Positions 17,677-27,109 are shown, numbered from the stretch's first letter. The stretch is 64,000 nt of DNA from Bacillus sp. T3 (GCF_033449965.1 NZ_CP137761.1:2976001-3040000), one strand, 5' to 3'. The notes: generated by a model from the sequence alone, not told the origin. Program-made: numbers and translations.

Positions 17677-18564
17677 TTGTACTATGACGCACTTCGAACA
17701 TTTGTGACCTTAGCCGAGGTAAAAAATTTTACCAAAACAGCTGAGATTCTTCTCATGTCCCAGCCAAGTGTAAGCTTACATATAAAAAATTTAGAAAAAG
17801 AATTCCAAACTATATTATTTCAGCGATCAAATAAATCATTAAAGATTACTCCAATCGGAGAATTATTATATGAACGTGCCAAGCAAATGATCACGATTTA
17901 CGAGCAAACAAAACAGGATATTTTAGAGCATCATACTACTCTAAAAGGAAAGCTGAAAATCGGGGCCAGCTTTACAATCGGCGAATACATCTTACCTCCA
18001 TTTCTAATTGAATTGCAGAAAGACCATCCAGAGCTAGAGCTAGAGGTTGTGATTGGGAATACAGAAGAAGTCGTCCAATTCGTCCGAATGTATCAAGTCG
18101 ATATTGGACTAATAGAAGGTCAAACAAACGATAAAGAAGTATCTGTCCACCCTTTTATGCAAGATGAATTATTTGTTGTTGCTTCTCCCCAACATCCACT
18201 TGCTAAAAATAATGAAGTATCAATAGCGAATCTTCAAGGTCAAACCTGGTTAACACGGGAAGTGGGGTCAGGAACACGTGAATATCTTACTCATGTAATC
18301 CGATCAAACGGTTTAAAAGTTAAATCCCTGTTAACGATAAGCAGCAATCAAGGTATTAAAGAAACCTTAATCAGCGGTTTAGGTCTGTCGCTCCTTTCGG
18401 GTAGTGTAATCCAAAGAGATATTCAGCACCAAAATCTTTCCATTATTAAACTAAAAAATTATACCTTTAACCGTACACTTTCTTATGTATATACTCCTAT
18501 AATGGAAGACAAAAAAAATGTTAAGACATTTATTAGTTCCTTAACAAAAAATAATCAGGTGTGA
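17677..18564 (+). CDS. cysL: LysR-family regulator, CysL-like
   Basis: A 295-aa LysR regulator with an N-terminal helix-turn-helix (TFVTLAEVKNFTKTAEILLM, then QPSVSLHIKNLE) and a C-terminal effector domain. B. subtilis CysL (YwfK) activates cysJI, and this gene is divergent from cysJI, so activation of sulfite reduction is the likely role. TTG start 17677 is 9 bases after AAAGGAG. The assignment rests on similarity plus position. Confidence 0.85.
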   Translation: MYYDALRTFVTLAEVKNFTKTAEILLMSQPSVSLHIKNLEKEFQTILFQRSNKSLKITPIGELLYERAKQMITIYEQTKQDILEHHTTLKGKLKIGASFTIGEYILPPFLIELQKDHPELELEVVIGNTEEVVQFVRMYQVDIGLIEGQTNDKEVSVHPFMQDELFVVASPQHPLAKNNEVSIANLQGQTWLTREVGSGTREYLTHVIRSNGLKVKSLLTISSNQGIKETLISGLGLSLLSGSVIQRDIQHQNLSIIKLKNYTFNRTLSYVYTPIMEDKKNVKTFISSLTKNNQV

Positions 18565-18630
18565 CAGCTCCCAATCCATGGAAGGAAAACTTGTAGAAAC
18601 ATAAAACTAACTAAGGATTAGGGAATAGAT

Positions 18631-18675
18631 GATAAGGACGAATGATGCGATGCGACCATACGTCCTTATCCTTTT
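18631..18675 (+). terminator. Terminator of cysL
   Basis: A perfect 10-bp stem GATAAGGACG/CGTCCTTATC with a 20-base loop, followed by CTTTT. Confidence 0.75.
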
Positions 18676-18742
18676 AAATTGATGTTACTGCCCCTCCATC
18701 AACCATCACGGAGCTTCCTGATGAGCACATCCTTTTTAGATT
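18674..18742 (-). pseudogene. C-terminal remnant of a short-chain dehydrogenase (SDR)
   Basis: On the minus strand a short frame reads MCSSGSSVMVDGGAVTSI then stop (stop at 18674-18676). This is the hallmark last strand and loop of SDR oxidoreductases (…GSSVxVDGG…). Upstream there is a stop within eight codons, so only this tail survives. It suggests an SDR gene once stood between cysL and the DinB-like gene. Confidence 0.55.
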
Positions 18743-18768
18743 TTATTCATTATTTAGTGTTATCCATT

Positions 18769-19305
18769 CTATTTAGAACGGTTATTATCTGATTGAAGAT
18801 ATCTTTCTTCTATAAGTTTTCGATGATGCCGCTCATGTCCGGCCATGATAAAGGCAATAGCCCTGGCACTTACTTCAAATCCATTTGCATTTCCACGACG
18901 CAAAAATGCTTCTTCTGGCAAACTTTTCAGCAAATGCAAAGTGGATTTGCGAACCGCTGCAAAATTTTCAAGTAATTCGATAACAGATTGTCTTTCAAAT
19001 TTTCCATTTTCGACATACAGGTTATCATCATATCCCGGAAGTGCAGCCGTTTCGCCACGAGCAACTGAGAGAAGTCTGAAGCTCATAATTCGCTCTGTAT
19101 CAGCGATATGACCTATTACTTCCTTGACACTCCATTTTCCTGCCGCATACCGAAGCAAAGCCTGTTCATCGCTCAGTCCTTGTAGAAGAGCTGTTGTTTC
19201 ATTAATCTGTTCTTCAAGAATTTGAATAATGTCCCCTTCAGGTACAAGGCTAATGTATGGTTGATAATATGGAGCATATTCATTCGGTTGCAGTTGATTT
19301 TTCAT
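18769..19305 (-). CDS. DinB/YfiT-like metal-dependent protein
   Basis: A 178-aa four-helix-bundle protein of the DinB_2 superfamily, which includes bacillithiol S-transferases and YfiT-type putative hydrolases. The likely metal histidines are in WSVKEVIGHIADTE (near residue 68) and GHERHHRKLIEER (near 160). Length fits the family. The RBS AGGGGGAA lies before the ATG. The substrate is unknown. Confidence 0.8.
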   Translation of the reverse strand: MKNQLQPNEYAPYYQPYISLVPEGDIIQILEEQINETTALLQGLSDEQALLRYAAGKWSVKEVIGHIADTERIMSFRLLSVARGETAALPGYDDNLYVENGKFERQSVIELLENFAAVRKSTLHLLKSLPEEAFLRRGNANGFEVSARAIAFIMAGHERHHRKLIEERYLQSDNNRSK

Positions 19306-19423
19306 GGTGGTTCCCCCTTAACTCTGTAATCATTTACATTGTACCGTTATCTTTATCATTTTTCATATATTAGCTCTTTCTATAATCTTATCTAACAACA
19401 TTTCCTTCTCAATTTACATAATA

Positions 19424-19458
19424 GAAAAGACCAAATCAATCATCGATTTGGTCTTTTC
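19424..19458. terminator. Bidirectional terminator
   Basis: Perfect arms GAAAAGACCAAATC and GATTTGGTCTTTTC around a 7-base loop. It mainly serves the dioxygenase gene upstream of it on the minus strand. Confidence 0.85.
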
Positions 19459-19539
19459 ATATTATCTCAATGGCCTACAAAAGCTGAACTTAAGATTTTG
19501 TTTCATCTGTTATGCCTTATTGATAGGAATTTTTTCTAA

Positions 19540-20319
19540 TTATCCAAATTGCCAAACGCTATGACTTAAATTCCCATACCGGTAGCTTCGGTGCAGCAAT
19601 TTTGCTGATTTTGCATCATCGGCTGCCCCCATCGCATAGAAAATCGGAATAAAGTGCTCGGCGCCATTCGGCGGTACGGCAAATTGAGCATGTGGCGCTA
19701 AGGTTGAATAGTTAAAAAGTGCTTCTAAGTCCCATTTTTCTATATGCTCCTGTATCCACCCCTCAAATTCTTGAGCCCATTGATCGACTTTGTCTTCATC
19801 ACCGAATCTGACAGCTCTTAAATTATGAACTGTTCCACCACTTGCGACAATAAGGATGTCTTGCTCTCTTAATTTTGCTAGGGATTGTCCGATTTTGTAT
19901 TGCTGGGCAGGGGTTAAGTTTGGTGCAACAGACATCGAAACAACAGGAATGTCCGCATCAGGATACAACATGCTTAATACAACCCATGCTCCATGGTCAA
20001 GGCCCCGATTTTGATCGACAACGAAAGGTATTCCATTATCTTCTAGCGTTGTTTGAATTTCCTTTGCTCTCAGCTTATCTCCTTTTGCTGGGTATTGTAT
20101 GCGATACATTTCTTCTGGAAAACCATAAAAATCATGAATGGTTTCGTATTCATTTACCGCGCTGACAGCTTGCGTTTCTGAAACCCAATGCGCTGAAAAT
20201 ATGACGATTGCTTTTGGCTTAGGATTCGTGACGCCTAGTTGGTTAAGAAATTGGGTATATTCATTCTTTTCAATCGCGAGAAGCGGTGCTCCGTGTGCGA
20301 TAAAGTATGATGGAATCAT
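19540..20319 (-). CDS. Class III extradiol ring-cleavage dioxygenase (DODA/YgiD type)
   Basis: A 259-aa LigB-like protein. FIAHGAPLLAI near the N-terminus and FSAHWVSE carry the metal-binding histidines. DHGAWVVLSMLYP and ASGGTVHNLRAVRF complete the DODA-type pocket. Members cleave catechol-type rings such as DOPA, or have unknown substrates. AAAGGAGG precedes the ATG. It is divergent from a cupin-type regulator that may control it. Confidence 0.85.
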   Translation of the reverse strand: MIPSYFIAHGAPLLAIEKNEYTQFLNQLGVTNPKPKAIVIFSAHWVSETQAVSAVNEYETIHDFYGFPEEMYRIQYPAKGDKLRAKEIQTTLEDNGIPFVVDQNRGLDHGAWVVLSMLYPDADIPVVSMSVAPNLTPAQQYKIGQSLAKLREQDILIVASGGTVHNLRAVRFGDEDKVDQWAQEFEGWIQEHIEKWDLEALFNYSTLAPHAQFAVPPNGAEHFIPIFYAMGAADDAKSAKLLHRSYRYGNLSHSVWQFG

Positions 20320-20359
20320 TTTATAATCCTCCTTTTATGGTCGAATATATTTAAATTCG

Positions 20360-20383
20360 CGAAACGTCTATATATAGGTTTCG
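20360..20383. promoter_or_regulatory. Inverted repeat in the dioxygenase/regulator gap
   Basis: CGAAAC (20360-20365) and GTTTCG (20378-20383) face each other 12 bases apart, next to a second weaker dyad CGAAT/ATTCG (20342-20359). It lies just upstream of the dioxygenase start. Possible operator; no direct support. Confidence 0.35.
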
Positions 20384-20570
20384 GATGTATACGTTGTATC
20401 ATGCTATTTACTTTACCGATTGTTCTTCTATAAATTTGGAGTCAAGCGTATGTTTCTTAATACGAAGCTTTGTTTTCTATAAAATAACAACAAGACCACT
20501 AGATTGTCAATAATATTTTTGCTAATATAAAATTAAGTTTTTTATTAGGAAACATTTTGAGGTGAATAAC

Positions 20571-21110
20571 TTGGATATCGGTTCAAAAATTCGTGCAATA
20601 CGAAAGCGCAAAAAAATCACGATTGCCCAAATGTGTGAAGGGACAGGTCTTTCAAAGGGATTTGTCAGCAATGTCGAAAACAACAATACATCACCATCAA
20701 TCAATACATTACAAACCGTTGCTAATTTTCTCGATGTCCCACTTCCCTATTTATTATTAGAAAAGAAGGAACACATGCGTATCGTTCGAAAAGAGGAACG
20801 GACATTCTCATCGTATAATAATTTGAAGATTGAACATATATCATCTATGGGTGGTTTACGGATGATGAGTGTTGAATTTCCACCTGGAGCATCGATGGGT
20901 GAGGAAAATGCACATGCTGGGGTTGAGTGCCATCTTGTGCTAGAAGGTCGTGTTCTTGCCAAACAAGGTGAGGATTCTGTTATTTTAGAAAGTGGCGATA
21001 CGTTTAGCTGGAATGCAAGTGTGCCGCATATTGTTAAAAATATCGGTGAAGAGAAGGCCGTTGTCTTGATTGCAGTACATTCGGATATTGAATTGAACGA
21101 AGTGCTTTAA
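20571..21110 (+). CDS. XRE-family regulator with C-terminal cupin
   Basis: A 179-aa regulator. The N-terminal XRE helix-turn-helix (IRAIRKRKKITIAQMCEGTG, then LSKGFVSNVENN) is followed by a cupin domain with GVECHLVLEGR and ESGDTFSWNASVPH. Such proteins sense a small ligand and control nearby catabolic genes; the divergent dioxygenase is the obvious candidate. GTG at 20562 is possible, but GAGGTG (20559-20564) is spaced 6 bases from TTG 20571, which I prefer. Confidence 0.85.
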   Translation: MDIGSKIRAIRKRKKITIAQMCEGTGLSKGFVSNVENNNTSPSINTLQTVANFLDVPLPYLLLEKKEHMRIVRKEERTFSSYNNLKIEHISSMGGLRMMSVEFPPGASMGEENAHAGVECHLVLEGRVLAKQGEDSVILESGDTFSWNASVPHIVKNIGEEKAVVLIAVHSDIELNEVL

Positions 21111-21131
21111 ACAATAGGATCCCCCATCTAT

Positions 21132-21853
21132 AAAAAAAGACGTATCCGAAAATTAACGGGTTCCGTTTCCTGTAGCAATACCTCATTTACACAGCAAAAT
21201 GCAAACCAAAATCAAATTCTTTTTGCACTATAAAACGTAGTACAATTAATAAATAGAGAGAATAAAAATCATTGGAACTAGCAAGGTCTATACCCTTGCT
21301 AGTTGGTTTTGAATGGTAGTCTTTGGATTGTGAATCATTTCTGCCTTCATACGTACCGGTTTTTGTGTAGGTATGAGAATTCATAAGCGTAAAATTTTCC
21401 CCTAATGTATATAGAGGAGGCTAAATAAGTGGATATAAGGGAAGAATTTTCCTTTAACGGCTTTAAATAGGACAAAATTCAAGGATTTGGACCATATAAG
21501 GGGAAAAACTTCCCTTATCTTTCGGGAAATAGGGGCATTTCCCAATTTAAGCGGATTTTCTTCCCTTATTTTTCGTTTCAAGTCAAGTCGATACTAAGTT
21601 ACAATAGAGCCTGAACTTAATCCCAATTTGCAAGTAAATTGTAGTGTATTTTGCTGCAGTACACTCGCTATTGGACCCCTGCATTTTAATATACTAATTG
21701 CCCTACAAATTCTCCCGAAATATTAGTGGAAATCCTTTTATATCAACAAAAACAGACCTCCAAATTAGGATACAATTTGAAGGTCATTTTGCATTTCATA
21801 TTTAATGTTTGGGATTGTTAACGGAACCTGTTATCCGAGAATACGTCTTTTTT
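21132..21853. repeat. Hairpin-rich segment bounded by inverted repeats
   Basis: The left arm (21132-21167) and right arm (21819-21853) are imperfect inverted repeats sharing AAAAAAGACGTAT and GGTTCCGTT. Between them are several hairpins: AACTAGCAAGG/CCTTGCTAGTT (21272-21301), TACC/GGTA with TCATAC/GTATGA (near 21347-21374), and GACCT..CAAATT/AATTTG..AGGTC (about 21756-21785). There is no convincing reading frame. It could be a MITE-like element or a decayed transposon; no clear target duplication was found. Confidence 0.45.
21435..21559. repeat. ATAAGGG/CCCTTAT hairpin cluster (array 2)
   Basis: ATAAGG starts at 21435 and 21496 (61 bp apart). CCTTAT or CCTTTA starts at 21451, 21513 and 21554 (62 and 41 bp apart). 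ATAAGGGGAAAAACTTCCCTTAT forms a clean hairpin, and GGGAAAT/ATTTCCC forms another. The steps are close to multiples of 20.5 bp. No coding potential. Confidence 0.6.
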
Positions 21854-21907
21854 CCAAAGCAAGATCCCGACAATAATCACCGAACATTATCATACTGTTC
21901 TACCCAA

Positions 21908-22816
21908 TTAAATCTCTACAAGATAATCTACTAGCCTGTCTTTCGGTTGTCCGAAGATCTCAGATTCAAGTTTCTTACCTGGTTGGAGTGGCTGCAAGTC
22001 CACCTTCCGCTGTTTCCCGTAGGCTTGCTGGCATCGTTTGCCCGATTGCGTACATTGCACTGATCACTTCATCGCATGGAATGCGGCTTGTAATTTCTGG
22101 CTAAAGCCATATCGGCTGCAGTCAACGCATTAGAAGCACCCATTGCATTTCTTTTTACACATGGAACTTCTACAAGCCCAGGCAACAGGGTCACAGACTA
22201 AACCGAGCATATTCTTTAAGGTAATAGCCATAGCTTCTGCAGACTGACTAGGAGTACCACCAGCCATTTCAACAATGGCAGCTGCAGCCATCCCGGCTGC
22301 TGAGCCTACTTCTGCCTGACAACCGCCAGCTGCTCCTGAAATGGATGCATTATTGGCAATGACAAAACCGAAAGCTGCTGCTGTAAATAAATACTCTATC
22401 ATTTCATACCGAGTTGGATTCAACTGCTCTTTCACGGCAAATAATGTACCCGGAACTACCCCAGCAGAGCCAGCTGTTGGAGTGGCACATACTGTACCCA
22501 TCGCTGCATTTACTTCATTTGTGGCTACTGCTTTACTGACAGCATCTAATAACAATGTTCCAGATAAAGATTTTCCACTGTTAATGTAGTTCTGTAGCAA
22601 TACCGCGTCGCCTCCGGTTAAACCTGTCCGTGATTTTACCCCGTTCAATCCGCGTTCGACTGCTTTTTCCATCACGGTTAAATTTAAATCCATCTTCGAA
22701 ATAATTTCTTGCCGAGACTGCCCAGACATTTCTATTTCCTGCCTGATCATTATTTCGGCTATTTTCACTTTATTATCTTCTGCTAATTTAACAAGCTCGG
22801 CAACATTGCGAAACAT
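21908..22816 (-). pseudogene. sdaAA: L-serine dehydratase alpha chain, frameshifted three times near the 3' end
   Basis: SdaAA, with SdaAB, deaminates serine to pyruvate using a 4Fe-4S cluster. The first ~210 residues are intact up to LKNMLGLVCDPVA. Three single-base insertions then break the frame: at 22180 (GCC-T-GGG), near 22098 (GCC-A-GAA) and at 21980 (ACC-A-GGT). With these removed, the frame reads on through VPCVKRNAMGASNAL, IPCDEVISAMYAIGQ and GGLAATPTGKKLESEIF to a stop at 21908-21910, giving about the normal length of 300 aa. The clean restoration argues for sequencing error or very recent damage. It sits downstream of sdaAB. Confidence 0.88.
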
Positions 22817-22875
22817 GGCTTGTCCTCCTGATGTCTATGTTTACACACACTAAATATTCCCGTTTTAACGCAGCA

Positions 22876-22904
22876 CAGTAACGGGGGACAGTCCCCCGTT
22901 ACTG
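22876..22904. repeat. Perfect palindrome inside the sda operon
   Basis: The 14-base arms CAGTAACGGGGGAC and GTCCCCCGTTACTG flank one central base. A second part copy GGGACTGTCCCCC follows at 22924-22936. It fills the 133-bp gap between sdaAB and sdaAA, a pair that is usually tightly spaced. It resembles dispersed GGGGGACAGTCCCCC-type intergenic repeats and could stall or process the mRNA. Confidence 0.8.
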
Positions 22905-22949
22905 CACCACGGAGAAGCAGCGAGGGACTGTCCCCCATCCACTCGCCAC

Positions 22950-23609
22950 CTATTCGACCATTCGTATGACTTTGGTTACGTTTGGAAGTTGTTTTAATTC
23001 GCAAATGACGTCATCATCGATTTTCTGATCGACCTCGATTACCATAATCGCCATTTCTCCTTTATCTTTCCGTGCAACCTCCATATGGCCAATATTTATT
23101 TCATAGTTTGATAAGACTGTTGTAACCGAACTTATAATTCCAAAGCGATCCTGATGAATTACGAGGATGGCTGGATCTCCAGACAACTTTAGCTTAAACG
23201 AATTAATTTCAATGATTTCTATAGTGCCACCACCGATTGATATTCCTATCACTTCAAGCTCGGTATCATCACTAAACAAATTGATTTTAACCGTATTAGG
23301 GTGATCAGTAACTGCTTGCTCCGCACGAATGATTACTTCCATACCCACCATTTCAGCAATTTCCAATGAGTGAGGGATTCTTTCATCAAATGTATCAAAG
23401 TCCAACAGGCCAGCAACTAGAGCTAAGTCTGTCCCATGACCTTGATAAGTTTTCGCAAAGGATCCGTATAACGAGATCACAGCCCTAGATGGCTGCTTTT
23501 CAAAAAGTGTTCGAGCCACTCGTCCTATACGAGCCGCACCAGCTGTATGAGAGCTTGAAGGTCCGATCATCACCGGACCGATGATATCAAAAGCTGACCG
23601 ATATTTCAT
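22950..23609 (-). CDS. sdaAB: L-serine dehydratase beta chain
   Basis: A 219-aa iron-sulfur serine dehydratase beta subunit. The N-terminal domain has FDIIGPVMIGPSSSHTAGA, the family signature. The C-terminal ~75 residues form an ACT domain (ILVIHQDRFGIISSVTTVLS), likely for serine control. Two ATGs sit side by side; AAGGAG is 8 bases from the second, which I use. It is first in the operon with sdaAA. Confidence 0.93.
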   Translation of the reverse strand: MKYRSAFDIIGPVMIGPSSSHTAGAARIGRVARTLFEKQPSRAVISLYGSFAKTYQGHGTDLALVAGLLDFDTFDERIPHSLEIAEMVGMEVIIRAEQAVTDHPNTVKINLFSDDTELEVIGISIGGGTIEIIEINSFKLKLSGDPAILVIHQDRFGIISSVTTVLSNYEINIGHMEVARKDKGEMAIMVIEVDQKIDDDVICELKQLPNVTKVIRMVE

Positions 23610-23837
23610 CATTACCGCTCCTTACTATCGCAAGACAAAAATATGTTATCTAAATTGTTATTTTCAAACCACCAAAATAACCTATTGATAATACCATGAA
23701 TCAACTTGATTAGAAAAAAATTTAATTATTCAATCCATTTACTTATCGAAAAACTATATTAAATAATATTTAAGAATTATAATGTAAGTGTCAAATTCAA
23801 TCGTTTGAAGGGATGAAATAGTAAGGGGAAAACCTTT

Positions 23838-24896
23838 ATGAGAAAAAGTTTTATATTTTTTGCATTCCTTATGATATTGCTAGGCTTGATCGGTTGTTCA
23901 AATAATGAAGAAACTGCACAAAAAGAAATTGATCCAAAAAAACTACTAGAAACCCTACGAGCAAACGGTTCATTAGTCCCGTTAAAGGCCATTTCAATAC
24001 CGGATAATAATCCAATGACCGCTAATGTGGTCGAATTAGGGAAAATGCTCTTTTTTGATCCACGCCTTTCTGGGAACAACGAAAGAAGCTGTGCAACTTG
24101 TCATGACCCCGCAAAGGGTTATGGAGATGGACGCAAAACCTTTGAAAAGTACAATGGGGAACCTGGAACGAGAAATAGCCCAACCATCATTAACGCAGGC
24201 TACTATACTACATATTTTTGGGATGGACGTGCTGATTCATTAGAAGAACAGGCGTTAGGTCCTATTCAAAACCCCAATGAAATGAATCAAAAATTGGACG
24301 AGCTAATCCTAGAATTAAAAGGCATTAATGATTATACTGAACGATTCAATGCTGCATTTCCAGATGGAGTAACGGAACAGAACTTAGCAAAAGCAATTGC
24401 TGCCTTTGAAAGACAAATTGTTGTAAAGGACACCGCTTTTGACCAATTTATGCAGGGGGATACGAAGGCGTTATCTGATAAAGAGCTAAGAGGTCTCGAA
24501 TTATTCACTGGGAAAGCTATGTGTTCAACCTGCCATAATGGGCCAAACCTTTCTGATAATAATTTTTACAATGTTGGTCTTGATTCTAATGATGAAGGAC
24601 TTTATGCATTAACAAAAAAAGCTGGTGATATGGGAAAATTCCGGACAGCTGGTCTTTATGGCATAACCCATACTGCCCCCTACATGCATGATGGCAGCCT
24701 TAAAACGCTTGAAGATGTAATAGATTACTATAATTCAGGTGGCGGCGATCACAGAAACAAAAGCTTTTATTTGAAGAATTTCATGTCCCCAATCGGCCTA
24801 AGCGATGCGGAAAAAGAGGATTTGCTAGCCTTTTTAAAGGTTTTAGGTGGGACCGAACCAATAGTTGAAGAGCCAGATCTGCCTGGAATTGACTAA
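23838..24896 (+). CDS. Di-heme cytochrome c peroxidase / MauG-type lipoprotein (copy 1)
   Basis: A 352-aa lipoprotein: signal peptide with lipobox LIGC (Cys near residue 21), so it is anchored outside the membrane. Two heme c sites, CATCHD near residue 86 and CSTCHN near 229, and the MauG/CcpA-type sequence FFDPRLSGNNERS identify a bacterial di-heme peroxidase. It probably reduces H2O2 with electrons from the respiratory chain. A second copy on the other strand (34165-35265) is very similar. Confidence 0.92.
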   Translation: MRKSFIFFAFLMILLGLIGCSNNEETAQKEIDPKKLLETLRANGSLVPLKAISIPDNNPMTANVVELGKMLFFDPRLSGNNERSCATCHDPAKGYGDGRKTFEKYNGEPGTRNSPTIINAGYYTTYFWDGRADSLEEQALGPIQNPNEMNQKLDELILELKGINDYTERFNAAFPDGVTEQNLAKAIAAFERQIVVKDTAFDQFMQGDTKALSDKELRGLELFTGKAMCSTCHNGPNLSDNNFYNVGLDSNDEGLYALTKKAGDMGKFRTAGLYGITHTAPYMHDGSLKTLEDVIDYYNSGGGDHRNKSFYLKNFMSPIGLSDAEKEDLLAFLKVLGGTEPIVEEPDLPGID

Positions 24897-24916
24897 CGCC
24901 TGCAAAATTAAATAAT

Positions 24917-24950
24917 AAAGACCTAATTCACACGTTGAATTAGGTCTTTT
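24917..24950. terminator. Bidirectional terminator
   Basis: AAAGACCTAATTCA and TTGAATTAGGTCTTTT pair around CACG. It is shared by the MauG-type gene and the convergent DUF2325 gene. Confidence 0.9.
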
Positions 24951-24971
24951 GTATGTTTTAATGCAAACCTG

Positions 24972-26954
24972 TTAAGTTTCTCGCATTGCTACTTCCGCTA
25001 AGATGGTCGGAATATTAATAAAGCTTGTAAAATAGATTGGCTTCCCTTCCAAAATCGCATATTCCTTTGCCTCCCACATCGCCCTGTGCGATATAAAACG
25101 GATTAAGACAACGATAATATTTGTATTTTTCAAGGCTTCATAAAAGGTCGGATCCAAATTTCTGGCATCATGTGTAATAATCTTAACATTGTTCCATTCT
25201 TGATTATGTCTCGCGCGATGACCACCTAGAATCAAAATTTGTTTACCACCCAGAATCGTTTCAATTGAGTCTGATTCCTGCTCTATTTTTTCTTCTGTTA
25301 GGACAATTTCCGTAGCAGGATCATCAACCTCTGCAGATTTCGAAAATTGGGATAGCTCACTTTTCAATTCTTCTATCAAGCCTTTTAACTGTTGGATTTT
25401 TAAAATATCGGTTTTATTACGGGAAGCTACAGGTTCAGTAAAGGAAGCTAGCTCTAACTCGTTAATCCGAGCATTGGCATTTCCTAATTTTTGCGTTAAC
25501 CTTCCATTTTCCTGTTGCAGCTGTCTGATTTGTTGATGTTGGAGATCAATCGTATCCTGAACAGCTAATATTTGCTTATCAGACCTTTTTGCAAAGAAAA
25601 GTTCATGCTTTTTATAAAAAGGTTTTAACTCGTTTGGTGCGGGTAAATATTGAAAAATAAACTCGGCCCGATTTTGTCCAATCACGCCAATTTCTTTTGC
25701 CATATCCCATCCAAAAACCGTAATAAATAAATAATGATAAATTATTGACTCATTTGCTTTTCTCCACAAACTCCCCTTTTCGTCCTCCGTTAAATCTAGT
25801 GCCATTACTTTCGAGATTAAGCTTTCTTTCGTTTCATTTCGAGATAACTTAGGAAAATATTCATCAAAAGCATGATATAGCTCTTTTCTCGTCAACTCCT
25901 TTAAGAATGTTGTCCATTTTGCTAACGCTACAAAAGTATATGCAGACCAAAATGCTTCTTCATGCTGGCGAAAAAAGTCAAGATGTTCAACAGCAGCCGT
26001 TAATAGATGATTTATATCATCTTTATTAGCTAAAAATCCAAGCATCCCTAAATCTTTGACCTTACGTTCTGCCAATAGCTCGTTTTTATGTATATCTTTA
26101 ATTAGCACACAGTCCTTCTTTACCTGGCTCAAGCAGCCCTCACACTCAAAAGTATCTCCAACAATAATTAGGAGGAGATCATCTATATGACGATCGAGTT
26201 CCAATAAATCTATTTTTATCAAATTGCCTTTACGGCTAACAAGACTAGAACAATTTCGACAGTACCCTTTAGACTGAACAAATACTTCAAGAGTTTTTTG
26301 AAGATACTGTTGATCACTGACAGGATTTAATAGTGGAATTGTTGTCACAAATACCTTTTGATTTATTTGGTTGTTGCTATCTATTGTTTCATGCTGATTT
26401 AGTTTTCCCATGATGATCGACGTATTTTTCTTTACGATTTCTTCTACGAACTCATTCTCATTCACTGTATGAGGAAAATAATAATTCGTTTCAATCCTAC
26501 CTGAAACCCTTTCACCATTCACTTCAAATTGCGTAAGAATACTTAAATAATCATGACTTACTTCGAATTCAAGTGGATAGTCATTTTGCAGTTCAATTTT
26601 TAACATTGACGCTAATTTTGAAACCATATCACGAAATCTACACTCTAATTGTTGTTGTGCATTCATTTCAATGCTAGAGATGTAGTTTCCTAACAAGACA
26701 ATAAGATAATGGTCAGAAAGCGCCATCCCATATTTCTGATGATCACCTTTTTTATTTGCCCATTGGTTATGATGAAAAACTTCAACCTTTTCAAGGGTAA
26801 AATGATCTTTTCTATGCAGCGGAAATAACATAATCGCCCTCAATTGTTGCTTATTGTGGGTAAAATAAACATTTACTCTTGTATTGAAATTGTGCTTTAC
26901 ATCAAAAAAATGTAGGATTGAGTTCAAGTCTGGTTTCAGCTTAGATATTTGCAC
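24972..26954 (-). CDS. Large DUF2325 protein with Cys-rich motif
   Basis: A 660-aa protein, function unknown. The last ~90 residues (QILILGGHRARHNQEWNN, then FISHRAMWEAKE) match DUF2325, a Rossmann-like domain. In the middle, near residue 235, CRNC and later CEGC plus another Cys suggest a zinc ribbon. Residues near 475-550 (QHQQIRQLQQENGRLTQKLG) are a coiled coil. The N-terminal half is unrecognised. It is monocistronic and divergent from the AI-2E-family gene. The RBS AGGGGAA precedes the GTG/ATG region. A nucleic-acid or regulatory role is a guess. Confidence 0.65.
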   Translation of the reverse strand: MQISKLKPDLNSILHFFDVKHNFNTRVNVYFTHNKQQLRAIMLFPLHRKDHFTLEKVEVFHHNQWANKKGDHQKYGMALSDHYLIVLLGNYISSIEMNAQQQLECRFRDMVSKLASMLKIELQNDYPLEFEVSHDYLSILTQFEVNGERVSGRIETNYYFPHTVNENEFVEEIVKKNTSIIMGKLNQHETIDSNNQINQKVFVTTIPLLNPVSDQQYLQKTLEVFVQSKGYCRNCSSLVSRKGNLIKIDLLELDRHIDDLLLIIVGDTFECEGCLSQVKKDCVLIKDIHKNELLAERKVKDLGMLGFLANKDDINHLLTAAVEHLDFFRQHEEAFWSAYTFVALAKWTTFLKELTRKELYHAFDEYFPKLSRNETKESLISKVMALDLTEDEKGSLWRKANESIIYHYLFITVFGWDMAKEIGVIGQNRAEFIFQYLPAPNELKPFYKKHELFFAKRSDKQILAVQDTIDLQHQQIRQLQQENGRLTQKLGNANARINELELASFTEPVASRNKTDILKIQQLKGLIEELKSELSQFSKSAEVDDPATEIVLTEEKIEQESDSIETILGGKQILILGGHRARHNQEWNNVKIITHDARNLDPTFYEALKNTNIIVVLIRFISHRAMWEAKEYAILEGKPIYFTSFINIPTILAEVAMRET

Positions 26955-27109
26955 AGTTGTTCCCCTTTTATTTCATTCAGATAAATAAATCATAACGTAT
27001 GCATCCTGACTCGAGCAAATAGTTCAAGGATCCTGTTTGTTTATTGTTCTCTATTTCCTAGTTTTGCTATAATTGTTAGTATCCATTAAGAAAAAGAGGT
27101 ACATACACA

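Noticed and set aside
18540..18768. A small RNA gene after cysL
   Set aside because: The hairpin at 18631-18675 is well placed as the cysL terminator, and no separate promoter is seen.
22783..23004. A 73-aa minus-strand frame through the sda palindrome
   Set aside because: It overlaps the ends of both sda genes, has low complexity and no ribosome site; it is a by-product of the repeat.
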